Origin: Euryarchaeota archaeon UBA88
Lineage (GTDB): Archaea > Thermoplasmatota > Poseidoniia > Poseidoniales > Poseidoniaceae
DNA length: 64,000 nt
NCBI GenBank assembly: GCA_002499545.1
Contig: DAME01000011.1
Coordinates: forward strand, 91,029-155,028
Reading direction: 5' to 3'
Part shown: positions 16,725 through 26,756 of the stretch, in pieces
Layout: every line of letters begins with the position of its first letter
How positions within the stretch are numbered: position 1 is the stretch's first letter
The notes under the pieces: model-generated
The model's database searches: none
What the model was told of the DNA's origin: nothing
Seen by the model: the letters and a program-made list of their open reading frames with translations, nothing else
Made by a program: the position numbers and the translations under genes

Positions 16725-18716
16725 ATGGTACTGAGTACACTGCCCGGAGTCGGAGAGCGACTCGCTAAGAAAATCACCGACCACTTTGGTGGAGAGGAGG
16801 AAGCAATTGCATCGTTGCGTTCTGGAGACATCGCTCGAATCGCAGAGATAGAGGGTGTTTCACCCAAGCGTGCTTTGAACCTCGCACGAATCATCGCTGG
16901 TGAATCAGGGTCATTTCTTGCAACCAAAGAATCCGAACGACTCCATCGAGCGCTGCTTGCTGATATCGGCAAGTTTGCTTCATGCGCCGCAACACGGGAA
17001 CGTATGCAGTTGCTGATGCCGGTTGAAAACCCGAACGAACGACGACGAAAAGTTGCTCAAGCGATGGAATTTGCACTCCAGCACCCCGAACGAATCGAAA
17101 ACCTCGCTGAACTGTTCCAAAACCTTCGTCAGACACGGTTCAACAACGAGCGATACGAACGGGTTGTCGTTTCCCGAGAGCCACGCGAGCATCTGAAAAA
17201 GTGGTGCAGAGTATTACAGCCGGGTGAAGGTGAAACGTGGAAGGATTACAGCGTATTCAAGTCCGTAACATGGATTGGAGCGGGTGCACCTGATACTGCA
17301 CCGGATGGATGGGTGGTACTACCGAAAAATGCGAAGTCGGAATTAATTCTACCTGAGCGAACAATCGACTGGTTCCGTCACAATATTCGAACCCTTTCTG
17401 CAGTTGTAGACATCGTCAAAATGGCAGAACATGATGAATCCGAGCACGCCTTCATCAATGCGCTAAATGAGACGGTGCTAGGGTTGCAGCAATTGCCTCA
17501 ACTGCTCAACAGCATTGACGACCAAGGTGACCTTGACCACATTGCTGAGGTCAAAGACAAGTTGTGGAAGAAAGCTAAATCTTTGGAAAGCCAGGTCAAC
17601 GATGAAGTCGCCCAAGCGATGAATGAGCAAAAAATGGACCTCAGCGGGCAGGAATTATTGGACGCCCTTTCCGACGGTGCTGCCTTTCAACGAAAGCTCA
17701 AGCAGGCAACAGAAGACGTCATTACTGAGGCCATGCAAAAGGCGACAAAAGCACTGGGCGAGATGCTCGAAGGAACGGGCGTTCGTTGTCCCTACACTAT
17801 TTTCACTAACGACTGGCCCGCCAAAATCGTTCGAAAGAGTATCGATGAACTGGACCACGCTTTAGAACTGAAATTGAAAGCAGGCCAAGCACAACAACTC
17901 ATCGATTTAGCACGAAACCTCGGACCGTTGCGTGAACCGTGTGAAGAAGCAGTTCGAAGCCTCATTGAATTCGACCAGTGGGTCAGCATTGCACGTTGGG
18001 CAGTCGACAGGGACTGTGTTCTTCCGGAGCTTGTCGACAACGGCATATCCATAGTCGAAGGGAGGCACCTACTGCTTGGATGTCAACCAGATCCAGTCAC
18101 ATACGGACTTGGTGAAGCTGGCGACATCGAAGACCAACAATCACTTGCTTTACTGACTGGGGCCAACTCTGGCGGTAAAACAACCTTGCTCGAACTCTTG
18201 GCTCACACCTGTATCCTCGCTCACATGGGTTTACCCGTACCCGCTGTATCTGCCAAAGTCGGCCACGTAGAAGCACTGCACATCCTTGCCAAAGCGGGAG
18301 GCACCCAAAGTGCTGGCGCCCTTGAGCAAACATTGGTCGAGCTCGCCAGTGTCGTCAGTGACCCAACTCCAAAACTCATTCTTGCTGATGAACTGGAAGC
18401 CATCACTGAACCTGGGGCTGGTGCTCGAATCATTGCTGGCATGTTGCTTGCGGCAGAATCCCAAGACGACACGACGATGATGCTGGTAACACATCTGGCC
18501 CCGGCAATCATCAAGGCTACTGGAAGAAGCGATTTGAGAGTCGATGGAATCGAAGCGTCAGGACTGGATTCCAACCTCGAACTGATGGTCGACAGAACAC
18601 CAAAGCGCAATCACCTGGCACGTTCTACGCCTGAACTCATCGTTAAGCGATTGGTTGAACGAAGTAACGGTCATGCACAAGCATTGTTCAGAGATATCCT
18701 AACAATGTTTGAGTAA
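16725..18716 (+). CDS. MutS-family ATPase with N-terminal helix-hairpin-helix domain
   Basis: 663 residues. Residues 1-60 form two helix-hairpin-helix units ('LPGVGERLAKKI', 'IEGVSPKRALNLA') expected to bind DNA. A central helical and clamp-like region follows. The C-terminal MutS ATPase has Walker A GANSGGKTT near residue 480 and Walker B LILADELEA near residue 552. The mismatch-recognition domain of classical MutS (Phe-x-Glu module) is not visible, and there is no C-terminal Smr nuclease as in bacterial MutS2, so this is the archaeal MutS-related branch. A role in recombination or structure-specific DNA processing is likely but not shown. It lies between two paralogous hydrolase genes on the other strand and abuts the downstream one with no spacer. 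Confidence 0.85.
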   Translation: MVLSTLPGVGERLAKKITDHFGGEEEAIASLRSGDIARIAEIEGVSPKRALNLARIIAGESGSFLATKESERLHRALLADIGKFASCAATRERMQLLMPVENPNERRRKVAQAMEFALQHPERIENLAELFQNLRQTRFNNERYERVVVSREPREHLKKWCRVLQPGEGETWKDYSVFKSVTWIGAGAPDTAPDGWVVLPKNAKSELILPERTIDWFRHNIRTLSAVVDIVKMAEHDESEHAFINALNETVLGLQQLPQLLNSIDDQGDLDHIAEVKDKLWKKAKSLESQVNDEVAQAMNEQKMDLSGQELLDALSDGAAFQRKLKQATEDVITEAMQKATKALGEMLEGTGVRCPYTIFTNDWPAKIVRKSIDELDHALELKLKAGQAQQLIDLARNLGPLREPCEEAVRSLIEFDQWVSIARWAVDRDCVLPELVDNGISIVEGRHLLLGCQPDPVTYGLGEAGDIEDQQSLALLTGANSGGKTTLLELLAHTCILAHMGLPVPAVSAKVGHVEALHILAKAGGTQSAGALEQTLVELASVVSDPTPKLILADELEAITEPGAGARIIAGMLLAAESQDDTTMMLVTHLAPAIIKATGRSDLRVDGIEASGLDSNLELMVDRTPKRNHLARSTPELIVKRLVERSNGHAQALFRDILTMFE

Positions 18717-20546
18717 TTAACACGCTCGTAATGCGTCACTGCCGTAATCGTGCACAGGTGCTTGGAACAAGTCTGCACAAGTACGATTCACCAGTGGCAG
18801 AGTCATTGTAGAGGCGGCCCAGTTGATGGTATATCCACCTACTGCAGCGGGTGAAGGAACATAGTCATCACCAGTTTGAGAGAGGGTTATGTGAATCGAT
18901 TCTCCAGCTTCGAGGAACACGTCCATAGGCATGAATTCCATTTTTGCCATGACCGTGGAAAAAGCCACGAGACCTAAGTTGCCGTCACGACCACCGTCAG
19001 CAAATCGAAAGTCCATCACAGCATGGCCCAAATGAATTCCGTCATCGTCGGTCATCTCGAGGAATGCGTGACCACCGTTGGCAGTATGCGGCGTTGCAGA
19101 AATGTGGAATGTTGGCATTCCTGCGATGTAAACATCGGTTTCGAATGGGCCGTAGGTCATCGTCAACGAGTCGAGTGAGGTTAAAGCGATTGATGCACCG
19201 CTTGGATTCATCGAATCACCTGAGATTGCGAAGTATTCTGTGTCGGGTGCGGGGTAGGTTGATTCAAACCTCCACCCGCCTCGATTATCCTGAATCTCGA
19301 CACCCAACGTTGGAGCACGGCCCTCGTCTCTCAAATACCAGTCAAACCAGTAGAGCATTTCGTCCGCCCAATCCCATCGAAGCGTATACGGATATGCTTC
19401 GGCACCTTCACCAGGAGGGAGTGATTCGTGACCGGACATTCGGTCCGGATAATCGTGGGCCCACTGACCTGCTAGAGTTTTAGTTTCAATGCCTGCATCC
19501 TCCATGATTTGATGGGTGGGGAAAGCCATGTGTGGGTCGACGTTCCAGTCTTGCATCCCTTGAATGATGTAAACTGAACCGTTGTAATTCTCGACGACCC
19601 GGTCGATGAAAGATCGCTCAGTCCAGTACGTGTTGCCTGCATACTCGACCATTCCACCCGAGAGGTAGGCTGCGGGGCCGTTAACGTAGCCCTCGAGATA
19701 GCCTTCGCACAAGTTCTCTGAGTCTTCAGTGTCGCCATCGATACCAAACGAACCGTAAACGCCGTTGTGCATGATTGCACCGCGGGCTTCCATGCTTCCG
19801 TTTCGCCACATCAATTCGTGGACACCGATCAATCCAGACATTGGAACGATGGTTGCGAGGTGTGGATTACCGAAGGTTGCTGCTTGCCACGGCGTGCTAC
19901 CATCGTATGATTTTCCAATCAGGCCGACCTTTCCATTGGACCATGCTTGCGTACCCAAATACGTCACAGCAGCGTCAATTCCGCGCTGCTCATCGGTCCC
20001 CATCAAGTCCATGCAGTGGTTTGATTCACCCGTGCCGAAAACCGATACTTGAGCAACTCCGTAGCCGTGTGGAACGTAGTTTTCTATGAGGAATTTACCT
20101 AGACGGTCGGCTGGCGTAAGCGCATCGACGTCGCCGTCGTTGTAGTACGGTCCGACTTCGGCTATGACTGGAACTTGGCAATCAGCAGTCAGGTTTGCAG
20201 CCGTCCAATCACACCCGTCAATGACGGGTAGCCAGAGACCGAGATGAACTTCGGCATTTCCGGTGAGCCCGGCTCCACCGTCGGCGGCAGTGATGGAAGG
20301 AACGGGAACAAATACCGATTGAACGGTATCGATAGCATACGAACCGTTTTGCGAAACTCTGGCATAGATATCGGAGTCAACGTACTGCATTTGGGTGCGT
20401 TCCCAAGGTTCAGGATAAACGTCATACGCTTCCATTGTCTCAGATTCTGAAGCGTTCTGTTCACCGAAGCAACCAGAAAAACTGGCTGCCATCATGACAA
20501 AGAGAATCAGCCACGGGCGGAAGTTCATGATTAACCGGCGTAGCAT
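18717..20546 (-). CDS. Secreted lipoprotein hydrolase of the CocE/X-Pro dipeptidyl-peptidase (S15) group
   Basis: 609 residues. A lipoprotein signal ([16 protein letters not shown]) predicts anchoring of the mature enzyme to the outer face of the membrane. Catalytic elements match the paralogue at 14714-16552: nucleophile in GKSYDGS, Asp in GMQDWNVDP, His in WAHDYPD. The C-terminal jelly-roll ('[12 protein letters not shown]') is typical of the family. Substrates may be proline-containing peptides or esters released by other secreted peptidases; this is family inference. Two starts are possible, 20546 and the ATG at 20528 (MNFRPW); both give a good signal peptide. Its stop codon abuts the MutS-like stop, forming the palindrome TAATTA. 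Confidence 0.88.
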   Translation of the reverse strand: MLRRLIMNFRPWLILFVMMAASFSGCFGEQNASESETMEAYDVYPEPWERTQMQYVDSDIYARVSQNGSYAIDTVQSVFVPVPSITAADGGAGLTGNAEVHLGLWLPVIDGCDWTAANLTADCQVPVIAEVGPYYNDGDVDALTPADRLGKFLIENYVPHGYGVAQVSVFGTGESNHCMDLMGTDEQRGIDAAVTYLGTQAWSNGKVGLIGKSYDGSTPWQAATFGNPHLATIVPMSGLIGVHELMWRNGSMEARGAIMHNGVYGSFGIDGDTEDSENLCEGYLEGYVNGPAAYLSGGMVEYAGNTYWTERSFIDRVVENYNGSVYIIQGMQDWNVDPHMAFPTHQIMEDAGIETKTLAGQWAHDYPDRMSGHESLPPGEGAEAYPYTLRWDWADEMLYWFDWYLRDEGRAPTLGVEIQDNRGGWRFESTYPAPDTEYFAISGDSMNPSGASIALTSLDSLTMTYGPFETDVYIAGMPTFHISATPHTANGGHAFLEMTDDDGIHLGHAVMDFRFADGGRDGNLGLVAFSTVMAKMEFMPMDVFLEAGESIHITLSQTGDDYVPSPAAVGGYTINWAASTMTLPLVNRTCADLFQAPVHDYGSDALRAC

Positions 20547-20583
20547 CTATTTCTTGAACGCACCGGCGGGATGCTTAGCAAAA

Positions 20584-20964
20584 CTACTCGCCAGAAGTTC
20601 CGTCTTCAGTTCGTGCTTCCATCTCTGCTCGCACTTCATCCATGTCAAGGTCACCGAGTTTGCTCACCAAATCGCGTAGAGCTGCCTCGGGAAGAGCCCC
20701 GGGTTGGATGAAGACCCCAATACCATCCTTGAAGGCGACCGTCGTTGGAATCGAACGGATATTGAATGACTGGGCAAGCGCCGGTTCCGCTTCCGTATCG
20801 ATTTTCCCAAACACGACATCAGGAAACTCTTCAGAAACGCGTTCGTAAACCGGCCCATAGGCTTTGCATGGTCCGCACCATTCTGCCCAAAAATCAAGCA
20901 GTACGATGGAATTGTTATCGATAATTTCGGAAAATTGGGGTTCTTTGATTTCTACTGAAGCCAT
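20584..20964 (-). CDS. trxA: Thioredoxin
   Basis: 126 residues with the active site WCGPCK in 'LDFWAEWCGPCKAYGPVY' and the cis-Pro motif 'IRSIPTTVAFKDG'. It reduces disulfides in cytoplasmic proteins; no signal peptide is present. The ATG at 20964 is chosen because GAGAGG lies 6-11 bases upstream and the thioredoxin fold starts right after it; the longer upstream frame overlaps the divergent amidohydrolase gene. An acidic tail (GDLDMDEVRAEMEARTEDG) extends beyond the usual C-terminal helix of about 105-110 residue thioredoxins. The gene lies 37 bases from the lipoprotein hydrolase in the same direction. Confidence 0.95.
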   Translation of the reverse strand: MASVEIKEPQFSEIIDNNSIVLLDFWAEWCGPCKAYGPVYERVSEEFPDVVFGKIDTEAEPALAQSFNIRSIPTTVAFKDGIGVFIQPGALPEAALRDLVSKLGDLDMDEVRAEMEARTEDGTSGE

Positions 20965-21054
20965 GAATCCTCTCAAAAAACGGCCGTACTTCAACATGAC
21001 CGTTCCAAACGGTGCGAGCGACGAGTTCATGTGCTCAATGAGCAAGGCCGTGTC

Positions 21055-23763
21055 ATGCGCCTCACCCGCCATGCATTGTTCATCGCTGTCCTGTTATTGC
21101 TCGCTCCTATTGCGAATACCTCCTTTTCTTCATTGACTGATGAAGGAGAAAACGGCCAACATCGTGTCGCTGCACGCGACTCCTCTGTGGTAGTATCAGA
21201 ACTGCTGGTTAGTCCTAACAACCTGGTTAGTAACGATACGTCCGACAATGTCTACGGTGCAATGGACTGGAACAACGACGGAAAATACGGCAAGTATTCT
21301 GACCAATTCATCGAGCTGTGGAACTCCGGAACCACCGAGGTCAATGTTTCGGATTGGAAACTGGAAGTGACCTCTGGAAGCCCTCCGTGCCAACTCGCTT
21401 GGAATACGGTCATTCCAGCCGACGGGCGAATCGTCGTATTCAGTGCAGATTCTGATATTATACTCGATTACTTTGATGGCGATACTGTCACTGTATCTGA
21501 TACGTTCGGCGAGGTTGCTGACTCAATGACCTATCCTGCACAGGATTCGTGGTATGGTAAATCCTACGTGGAAAACTCTGAAGGAGAATTGTTGAAAGTA
21601 TCCCCGACCCCCGGATTTGGTCCTGACGACCCCGAATCGACTGTTGCTCTCAACATTGTCAAGTGTTTCAAAATTTCTGACACAGTCTCCTCAAATGCGT
21701 TCTTACTCAAAGGGCGGGTTGTCACAATGGATGGTGAACAGAACGTCATCAACCAAGGTAACGTGATGGTTCGCGACGGAGTCATCGAGGGTGTTTGGGC
21801 GGACAATCAAGCAATCCCACTCAGCGTCGACCTCACCAATGCAGTCGTGATTGAAACCAACGGTACAATCTACCCTGGACTGATTGACCTTCACAATCAC
21901 ATGCATTACAATCACATCCCTCTGTGGGATTTTGAAGTCCACCTCAACGATGAACAAAAGTCCGCAGAAGGCGGCTACTCCAACCGATACCAGTGGGGTA
22001 ACAACTGGGATTATGGACCAAGCATCACTTGGATGAAAAACAATGTACAGTCGAACTCCCGATGGGGGATGGCATCTGAACAGATGAAGTACGCTGAGGT
22101 TCAAGCGGTATCAGGTGGCGTAACTGCAGTCCAAGGATCTCCGGGTACAAGCACTCAAGCTTGGGACAGCATGTTGTCTCGTAACGTCGAACTGTACAAC
22201 TTTGGACAAGACGGGATGTCAACTTGTTCAGTGTGCGGTGCTGCTGATAGCGACTACACGGGTAGCCATCTCATCTCCCAAAACCAATCAGGCAGTCTCA
22301 ATGCGTGGTTCGTTCACCTTGCTGAGGGCGTTGATGACAGCAGCCGCGAGGAATTCGACGCACTATGGGACAAGGGACTGATTATGGACGAAACAGTTGT
22401 TATTCACGGTACAGGAATGGAACGTACGCAGTTTGACAAGATGGCAACAGTCGGTGCAGACCTAGTCTGGTCGCCGATTTCAAACCTCTTGCTCTACGGC
22501 AACACGACCGATATTCGAGCAGTTGATGCCGCTGGAGTTGACATCTCACTGGCTCCTGATTGGGGCCCGAGCGGTTCGAAAAACAACCTTCACGAGTTGA
22601 AGGTTGCCGACCTGTGGAACACGGATGTCCTCAACGGGTACTTCTCCGGATACGAACTGGCTGAAATGGTCACCAGCAACCCTGCTGAGGCAGCAAATTG
22701 GGAGAACTTCGTCGGTAAAATCAAGGCTGGAATGTATGCTGACTTGGTGGTCATGGATACGTTCCATGACGACCCGTATCGCAACCTTATCGAATCGATT
22801 GATGACGATGTGCGCCTCACCGTCGTTCAGGGTAAAGCCGTGTTCGGTGATACCGACATTATGACGGCTCTGAAAGGCGATGATTGGGAACCAATTAACG
22901 GGGGAGGTGTCCAAAAGGCAATTGACATCACCTCGACAACCGAAATCGATGGGATGCAAACATGGGCGTCAGTAGAAGCCGGTATGGCAATGGCCATGCG
23001 CAACGACGTGTCTGATATCCTCGAGCACTGGTCGGCTCCAAACGACGTTGCATGGAATAATGAAGCCGATGTTCAGGCATACCTCGATACCGAATTTGAT
23101 GGGAAAAACCCAGCAACTTCGGGAGTTTCACAACTCAAAAACGTGGTTGTCGACCCAATTTTCACAACTGGAGACGAGCGATATTTCGATGTCATCAATC
23201 GTTCTTCTCACGGCAATACCCACGTTGACATGTCGAAACTCTACTCGTACTACGATGTCCCAATGCTTAACGGTGAGCGAACCGGAGTGAACGTGGATTT
23301 GGGTGAAGACTCGACGGACTCGAATCAAAACGGTAACAGCGACTCAACTTCTGGAAACAGCCAAGACACAGGCACAGATGACTCCGATTCCTCTTCGGAC
23401 ACCTCAAACAACGATGGTTCAACAGATTCTTCGACTGACTCTACAGTGGACTGTACGGCGAATCCAACCGCAGAGGGATGTACTGACCAACAAAGCAACG
23501 ACCAGATTCTCCCCGACACCACTGCTGCAGAAGAATCTGAGACACGTGCAACATTCCTGCTTGTCGCCACCATAGGAATTCTCGCCATCGGACTTTTCTT
23601 TGCAACGCGTAAAAGTGAAGACCAACTCAATCTGAATCAAGAAGCCATGATCGAAAAAATGTGGGACGATGAAATTCTTGACGGGCAAACGTTGGATGCC
23701 GGATTCATACCTGCACCTCCTCCGCTTGAAGCAGCCCCTCCGCCTCCGAGCGAAGAAGAATGA
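21055..23763 (+). CDS. Membrane-anchored extracellular amidohydrolase with N-terminal lamin-tail domain
   Basis: About 902 residues. A signal peptide (HALFIAVLLLLAPIANT) is followed by a lamin-tail (LTD) domain around residues 35-165 ('FIELWNSGTTEVNVSDWKLEV'). Next comes an amidohydrolase of the guanine-deaminase/TRZ-ATZ superfamily. Its metal site starts with LHNHMH near residue 278, and further elements are 'VVIHGTGM', 'SLAPDWGPSGS' and 'KAGMYADLVVMD'. A Ser/Asp-rich linker leads to a membrane segment (FLLVATIGILAIGLFFATR) and a short cytoplasmic tail with PPPLEAAPPPP. The enzyme should hydrolyse an amide or deaminate a small molecule outside the cell; the substrate is unknown. It ends directly against cysS in the palindrome TGATCA. 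Confidence 0.85.
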   Translation: MRLTRHALFIAVLLLLAPIANTSFSSLTDEGENGQHRVAARDSSVVVSELLVSPNNLVSNDTSDNVYGAMDWNNDGKYGKYSDQFIELWNSGTTEVNVSDWKLEVTSGSPPCQLAWNTVIPADGRIVVFSADSDIILDYFDGDTVTVSDTFGEVADSMTYPAQDSWYGKSYVENSEGELLKVSPTPGFGPDDPESTVALNIVKCFKISDTVSSNAFLLKGRVVTMDGEQNVINQGNVMVRDGVIEGVWADNQAIPLSVDLTNAVVIETNGTIYPGLIDLHNHMHYNHIPLWDFEVHLNDEQKSAEGGYSNRYQWGNNWDYGPSITWMKNNVQSNSRWGMASEQMKYAEVQAVSGGVTAVQGSPGTSTQAWDSMLSRNVELYNFGQDGMSTCSVCGAADSDYTGSHLISQNQSGSLNAWFVHLAEGVDDSSREEFDALWDKGLIMDETVVIHGTGMERTQFDKMATVGADLVWSPISNLLLYGNTTDIRAVDAAGVDISLAPDWGPSGSKNNLHELKVADLWNTDVLNGYFSGYELAEMVTSNPAEAANWENFVGKIKAGMYADLVVMDTFHDDPYRNLIESIDDDVRLTVVQGKAVFGDTDIMTALKGDDWEPINGGGVQKAIDITSTTEIDGMQTWASVEAGMAMAMRNDVSDILEHWSAPNDVAWNNEADVQAYLDTEFDGKNPATSGVSQLKNVVVDPIFTTGDERYFDVINRSSHGNTHVDMSKLYSYYDVPMLNGERTGVNVDLGEDSTDSNQNGNSDSTSGNSQDTGTDDSDSSSDTSNNDGSTDSSTDSTVDCTANPTAEGCTDQQSNDQILPDTTAAEESETRATFLLVATIGILAIGLFFATRKSEDQLNLNQEAMIEKMWDDEILDGQTLDAGFIPAPPPLEAAPPPPSEEE

Positions 23764-25251
23764 TCACGAAAGGTCCCATGACGGACCATCAGGTGTGTCG
23801 GTGACAACCACTCCCATCTCACTGAGACGGTCTCGAATTTCATCTGCTTTGGCCCAGTCTTTGGAAGACCGGGCAACGGCTCGAGCATCCAGCAGTTGCT
23901 CTACCTCATCCGCAATCTCTACTCGGCGTGGGTCTTCTTCCGGCTCGGCCATCGCCATTTCTCGAGATGGTAGAATTCCAAGGACGGCTCCCGCGGTTTC
24001 TTCCAACCAATCCACTGCATAGTGGGCAAATGCATCGAGGTCGGTTTCATCAAGGCCTCCATCAAACGTCTTGCCAATCTCACGAACGGCTCCGAGTACC
24101 TTTGCAATCGCTTCGCGACTGTTGAAATCATCGTCCATTGCTTGGGCGAATCCTTCGCCCATCTTTTCCAGCATCGCCAGTGAACGAGGGAGGTTTTGAG
24201 GGCTTGAAAAATCAGGTTTTGGGAGCGAAACTGGATGCAGAGTCGTTCGCTTCTTGAGTGACTTGACATACGTGTCGAGGACTTTGTTGTAATTTCGTTC
24301 TGCATCTTTGAGAAGAGCCTCGTTCATATCGATTGGCGAACGATAATGCGCATTGATGAGAGCGAAACGAAGCACCATTGAATCGACTTGTTGAAGAATG
24401 TCTTGAATCGTCCAAAAGTTCCCGAGCGACTTACTCATCTTTTCTCCATCGATGTTCACGAAACCGTTGTGCAACCAATGCTGAACTACTGGAGAGCATC
24501 CAGTATGACATTCGGCTTGGAATATTTCTGCTTCATGGTGAGGGAATCGAAGATCGTGCCCTCCGCCGTGAATGTCAAATTGGTCTCCAAAGTAATCCAT
24601 CGACATCGCCGTACATTCAATGTGCCATCCAGGACGTCCTGGTCCCCATGGAGATTCCCAGGTCGGTTCGCCGGGCTTCGCAGATTTCCATAATGCGAAG
24701 TCCTTGTGATCTCGCTTTCCAGAACCCGTCCCATCGACGCGACCTCCAGCGCCTGAACGAACGGCTTCGATGTTCTGACCGGTGAGTTCTCCGTACTTTT
24801 CTGGTGCAGATTCAATGTGGAAGTACACACCGTCATCGGTTTGGTAGGCGTGACCCTTTTTGATGAGGTCTTTAGTAATGCGAATCATGTCATCGACGTA
24901 TTCAGTACATCGAGGATAGTCATCTGCTCGCAAGATGTTGAGAGCGTCCATGTCTTCATAATAGCCAGCAATGTTGTCTTCGACCAGCTTTTCCCAATCG
25001 CCACCAAGTTCATTCGCACGATGAATGATTTTGTCATCGATATCGGTGAAGTTTTGCACGTAGTGCACGTCGTAGCCTGACGATTCAAGCCAACGGTGAA
25101 TCAAATCAAACGCAAGATAACATCGTGCATGGCCGAGGTGGCAACGGTCGTAGACGGTCACGCCACACACATACATTGAGACCTTTCCAGGTTCCATTGT
25201 CGAGAAGGTTACCTTTTCTCGACGGCGGGTGTCATGCAAGCGGATTGGCAT
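23764..25251 (-). CDS. cysS: Cysteinyl-tRNA synthetase
   Basis: 495 residues, close to the family norm. It charges tRNA-Cys in the cytoplasm. The N-terminal catalytic domain shows '[19 protein letters not shown]' (HLGH as the HIGH motif; Cys as a zinc ligand), '[11 protein letters not shown]', '[10 protein letters not shown]' and '[12 protein letters not shown]'. The KMSKS motif is intact (KMSKSLGNF). The C-terminal anticodon-binding part ends with '[13 protein letters not shown]' and 'DTPDGPSW', both typical. The start ATG at 25251 matches the usual MPIRLHDT beginning. The presence of a standard CysRS means the cell does not need the SepRS/SepCysS route. Divergent from the Frag1/DRAM gene across a 144-base gap. 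Confidence 0.97.
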   Translation of the reverse strand: MPIRLHDTRRREKVTFSTMEPGKVSMYVCGVTVYDRCHLGHARCYLAFDLIHRWLESSGYDVHYVQNFTDIDDKIIHRANELGGDWEKLVEDNIAGYYEDMDALNILRADDYPRCTEYVDDMIRITKDLIKKGHAYQTDDGVYFHIESAPEKYGELTGQNIEAVRSGAGGRVDGTGSGKRDHKDFALWKSAKPGEPTWESPWGPGRPGWHIECTAMSMDYFGDQFDIHGGGHDLRFPHHEAEIFQAECHTGCSPVVQHWLHNGFVNIDGEKMSKSLGNFWTIQDILQQVDSMVLRFALINAHYRSPIDMNEALLKDAERNYNKVLDTYVKSLKKRTTLHPVSLPKPDFSSPQNLPRSLAMLEKMGEGFAQAMDDDFNSREAIAKVLGAVREIGKTFDGGLDETDLDAFAHYAVDWLEETAGAVLGILPSREMAMAEPEEDPRRVEIADEVEQLLDARAVARSSKDWAKADEIRDRLSEMGVVVTDTPDGPSWDLS

Positions 25252-25264
25252 GGGATTCGACGCT

Positions 25265-25275
25265 GGCTGTCAGCC
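25265..25275 (-). promoter_or_regulatory. Short inverted repeat in front of cysS
   Basis: GGCTGTCAGCC is a perfect 5-base inverted repeat around a single T, 14 bases upstream of the cysS ATG. An AT-rich TATA-like block (ATATGTCTTAA on the minus strand, about 25290-25300) lies further upstream. It could be an operator or a leader hairpin, or chance. Confidence 0.3.
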
Positions 25276-25380
25276 GCTTCACTTGAAGGTTAAGACATAT
25301 TACCCACTGGAAGGCCATATGGTGCTGTGAAATGATGATGCCATCAACGCCAATTACCGGACTCGTGTCGGACAGATCGT

Positions 25381-25389
25381 AAAGGAGGT
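25381..25389 (+). promoter_or_regulatory. Strong Shine-Dalgarno site of the Frag1/DRAM gene
   Basis: AAAGGAGGT ends 6 bases before the ATG at 25396 and is an almost full-length match to an anti-Shine-Dalgarno sequence. It is the strongest ribosome binding site seen in the window and fixes the start. Confidence 0.75.
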
Positions 25390-25395
25390 ACCCAT

Positions 25396-26112
25396 ATGGA
25401 CATGCACGCTGAAAACTCGATTCTTGTAGGTAATGTACGTATCTTCGACCATCACCTTGTGCGATTGGGATGGATGATGCCGTTGGTCACTGTCGTCGGT
25501 GCAATGGCCGTTCACTGGCTTAACGGAAATTATCGCGCCGTGCCATTCTTCATTTCGGAATCCGATTATCCGGGGATTGAACGATGGATATTCACACTCG
25601 GCTTAGCACTCACTGGTGTCGTTCTCTGCACCATCGCCCACCGATTTAACGTTCGATTTAAGCATCGAAAGGCGTCGAGGTTTCACCGCGTCTCGCAGGT
25701 GAGTGGATGGCTAACGGGAGGGGCGGTAATGCTGCTGTCCTTCACCGACATGTACGACCATCTCACACTCCACACAATTACAGCGGCAGTCGTGTTTGGA
25801 AGCGGACTGGTATGGGGGGTTTCGACCCACTTCCTCATCGGTTCCTCATCAGCAGGAATCGGCATGCGAAAGGTCGGCTTGTCGATGGCCATTTCAGGCA
25901 TGGCCATTCTGAATACCGTTATCGGATATTATCTTTTGACGTGGGATGCGGGGTTTTTGGACACGGATTCGATTGTAACGACGCTGAATAAAATCCAACC
26001 GGCAATCAACGTTGCTGCTCCAGGCGAATATCTGTTGTTTCTCGGCTTGGTTCTCTGCATGGCATCGTTTGAACGTGACATGTATGCGATTGAACCTCAA
26101 AGCGAGGAATGA
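25396..26112 (+). CDS. Frag1/DRAM/Sfk1-family multi-pass membrane protein
   Basis: 238 residues with six hydrophobic helices, beginning around residue 24 (LGWMMPLVTVVGAMAVHWL). The first loop ('PFFISESDYPGIERWIFTLGLAL') matches the Frag1/DRAM/Sfk1 signature (P-x-I-S-x-...-P-E-R-x-I-F). Eukaryotic members act in lipid homeostasis, GPI-anchor maturation or autophagy; prokaryotic members have no established function. The start is set by the strong AAAGGAGGT. The gene overlaps the 3' end of the opposing glutamine amidotransferase gene by 16 bases. No operon partner is visible on the plus strand. Confidence 0.7.
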   Translation: MDMHAENSILVGNVRIFDHHLVRLGWMMPLVTVVGAMAVHWLNGNYRAVPFFISESDYPGIERWIFTLGLALTGVVLCTIAHRFNVRFKHRKASRFHRVSQVSGWLTGGAVMLLSFTDMYDHLTLHTITAAVVFGSGLVWGVSTHFLIGSSSAGIGMRKVGLSMAISGMAILNTVIGYYLLTWDAGFLDTDSIVTTLNKIQPAINVAAPGEYLLFLGLVLCMASFERDMYAIEPQSEE

Positions 26113-26756
26113 AGAGGCGCAAGTAAAGCGTCGGCCACAGAAATCAGGTCTTGTTCCATATCGAATTGTTGTGCTTCGCTAGGAGTAAGGTCACCGTGAC
26201 GGAGGGATGCTTCGATAACGCTGGATACGGCTTCGGGGTGGTATTGAACAGTAAATATTGGCCGAGTAGGGTGTTGGCATGCAGCAATAGAGCAGTGTTC
26301 TGCGGAAGCAAGAACTTCAAGTTCACCCGCATCAACAACGTGGTCTTGATGAGTAAATACTGCATTGACTGTGCGTCCATCCTTGTAAACCACAGGTCGC
26401 ACGAACGCACTTGTCCTCTCCGCGCGTTCTACTCGACCGCCAAGCGAAGCGGCGATAATTTGGTGTCCAAAGCAAATACCGAGAATCGGTGTGGTTGTAT
26501 TTCGTATCAGGGCAGCCACATCGTCCATCCAGTCTTCCCACATTGACACATTACGTCTCGAACCCGTGATGACGATGATATCTGATTCGACCGGGCCTTC
26601 GACAATCCTTCCAAAACCGTAGTCTACGCGTTGATTGGTATGAGGAGCCCATAACGAAACCTCTGGGTTCTCAAAGTGCGAGATAATTTCCCGGACACCT
26701 TCACGACCAAACGATTGACGTTCAGCCAGTAAATCAACAACAAGGACATGCATCAT
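26097..26756 (-). CDS. Class I glutamine amidotransferase-domain protein (GuaA N-domain-like)
   Basis: 219 residues. The triad-type motifs are visible: Cys in GICFGHQ, then 'FTHQDHV' and His in 'VQYHPEAV' followed by a Glu. This resembles the free-standing GMP-synthase-like amidotransferases that hydrolyse glutamine or act on other gamma-glutamyl compounds. The synthetase partner is not adjacent, so the real acceptor is unknown; it could be a gamma-glutamyl hydrolase-like enzyme. The start overlaps the mutY stop (ATGATG with TGA), giving translational coupling, and GGTGA lies just upstream. Last gene of the HdrD-like/mutY/GATase run. Confidence 0.85.
   Translation of the reverse strand: MMHVLVVDLLAERQSFGREGVREIISHFENPEVSLWAPHTNQRVDYGFGRIVEGPVESDIIVITGSRRNVSMWEDWMDDVAALIRNTTTPILGICFGHQIIAASLGGRVERAERTSAFVRPVVYKDGRTVNAVFTHQDHVVDAGELEVLASAEHCSIAACQHPTRPIFTVQYHPEAVSSVIEASLRHGDLTPSEAQQFDMEQDLISVADALLAPLHSSL

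Noticed and set aside
16553..16972. In-frame 140-residue N-terminal extension of the CocE-type hydrolase
   Set aside because: It is antisense to the start of the MutS-like gene, has no membrane or domain character, and the signal anchor begins right after the ATG at 16552.
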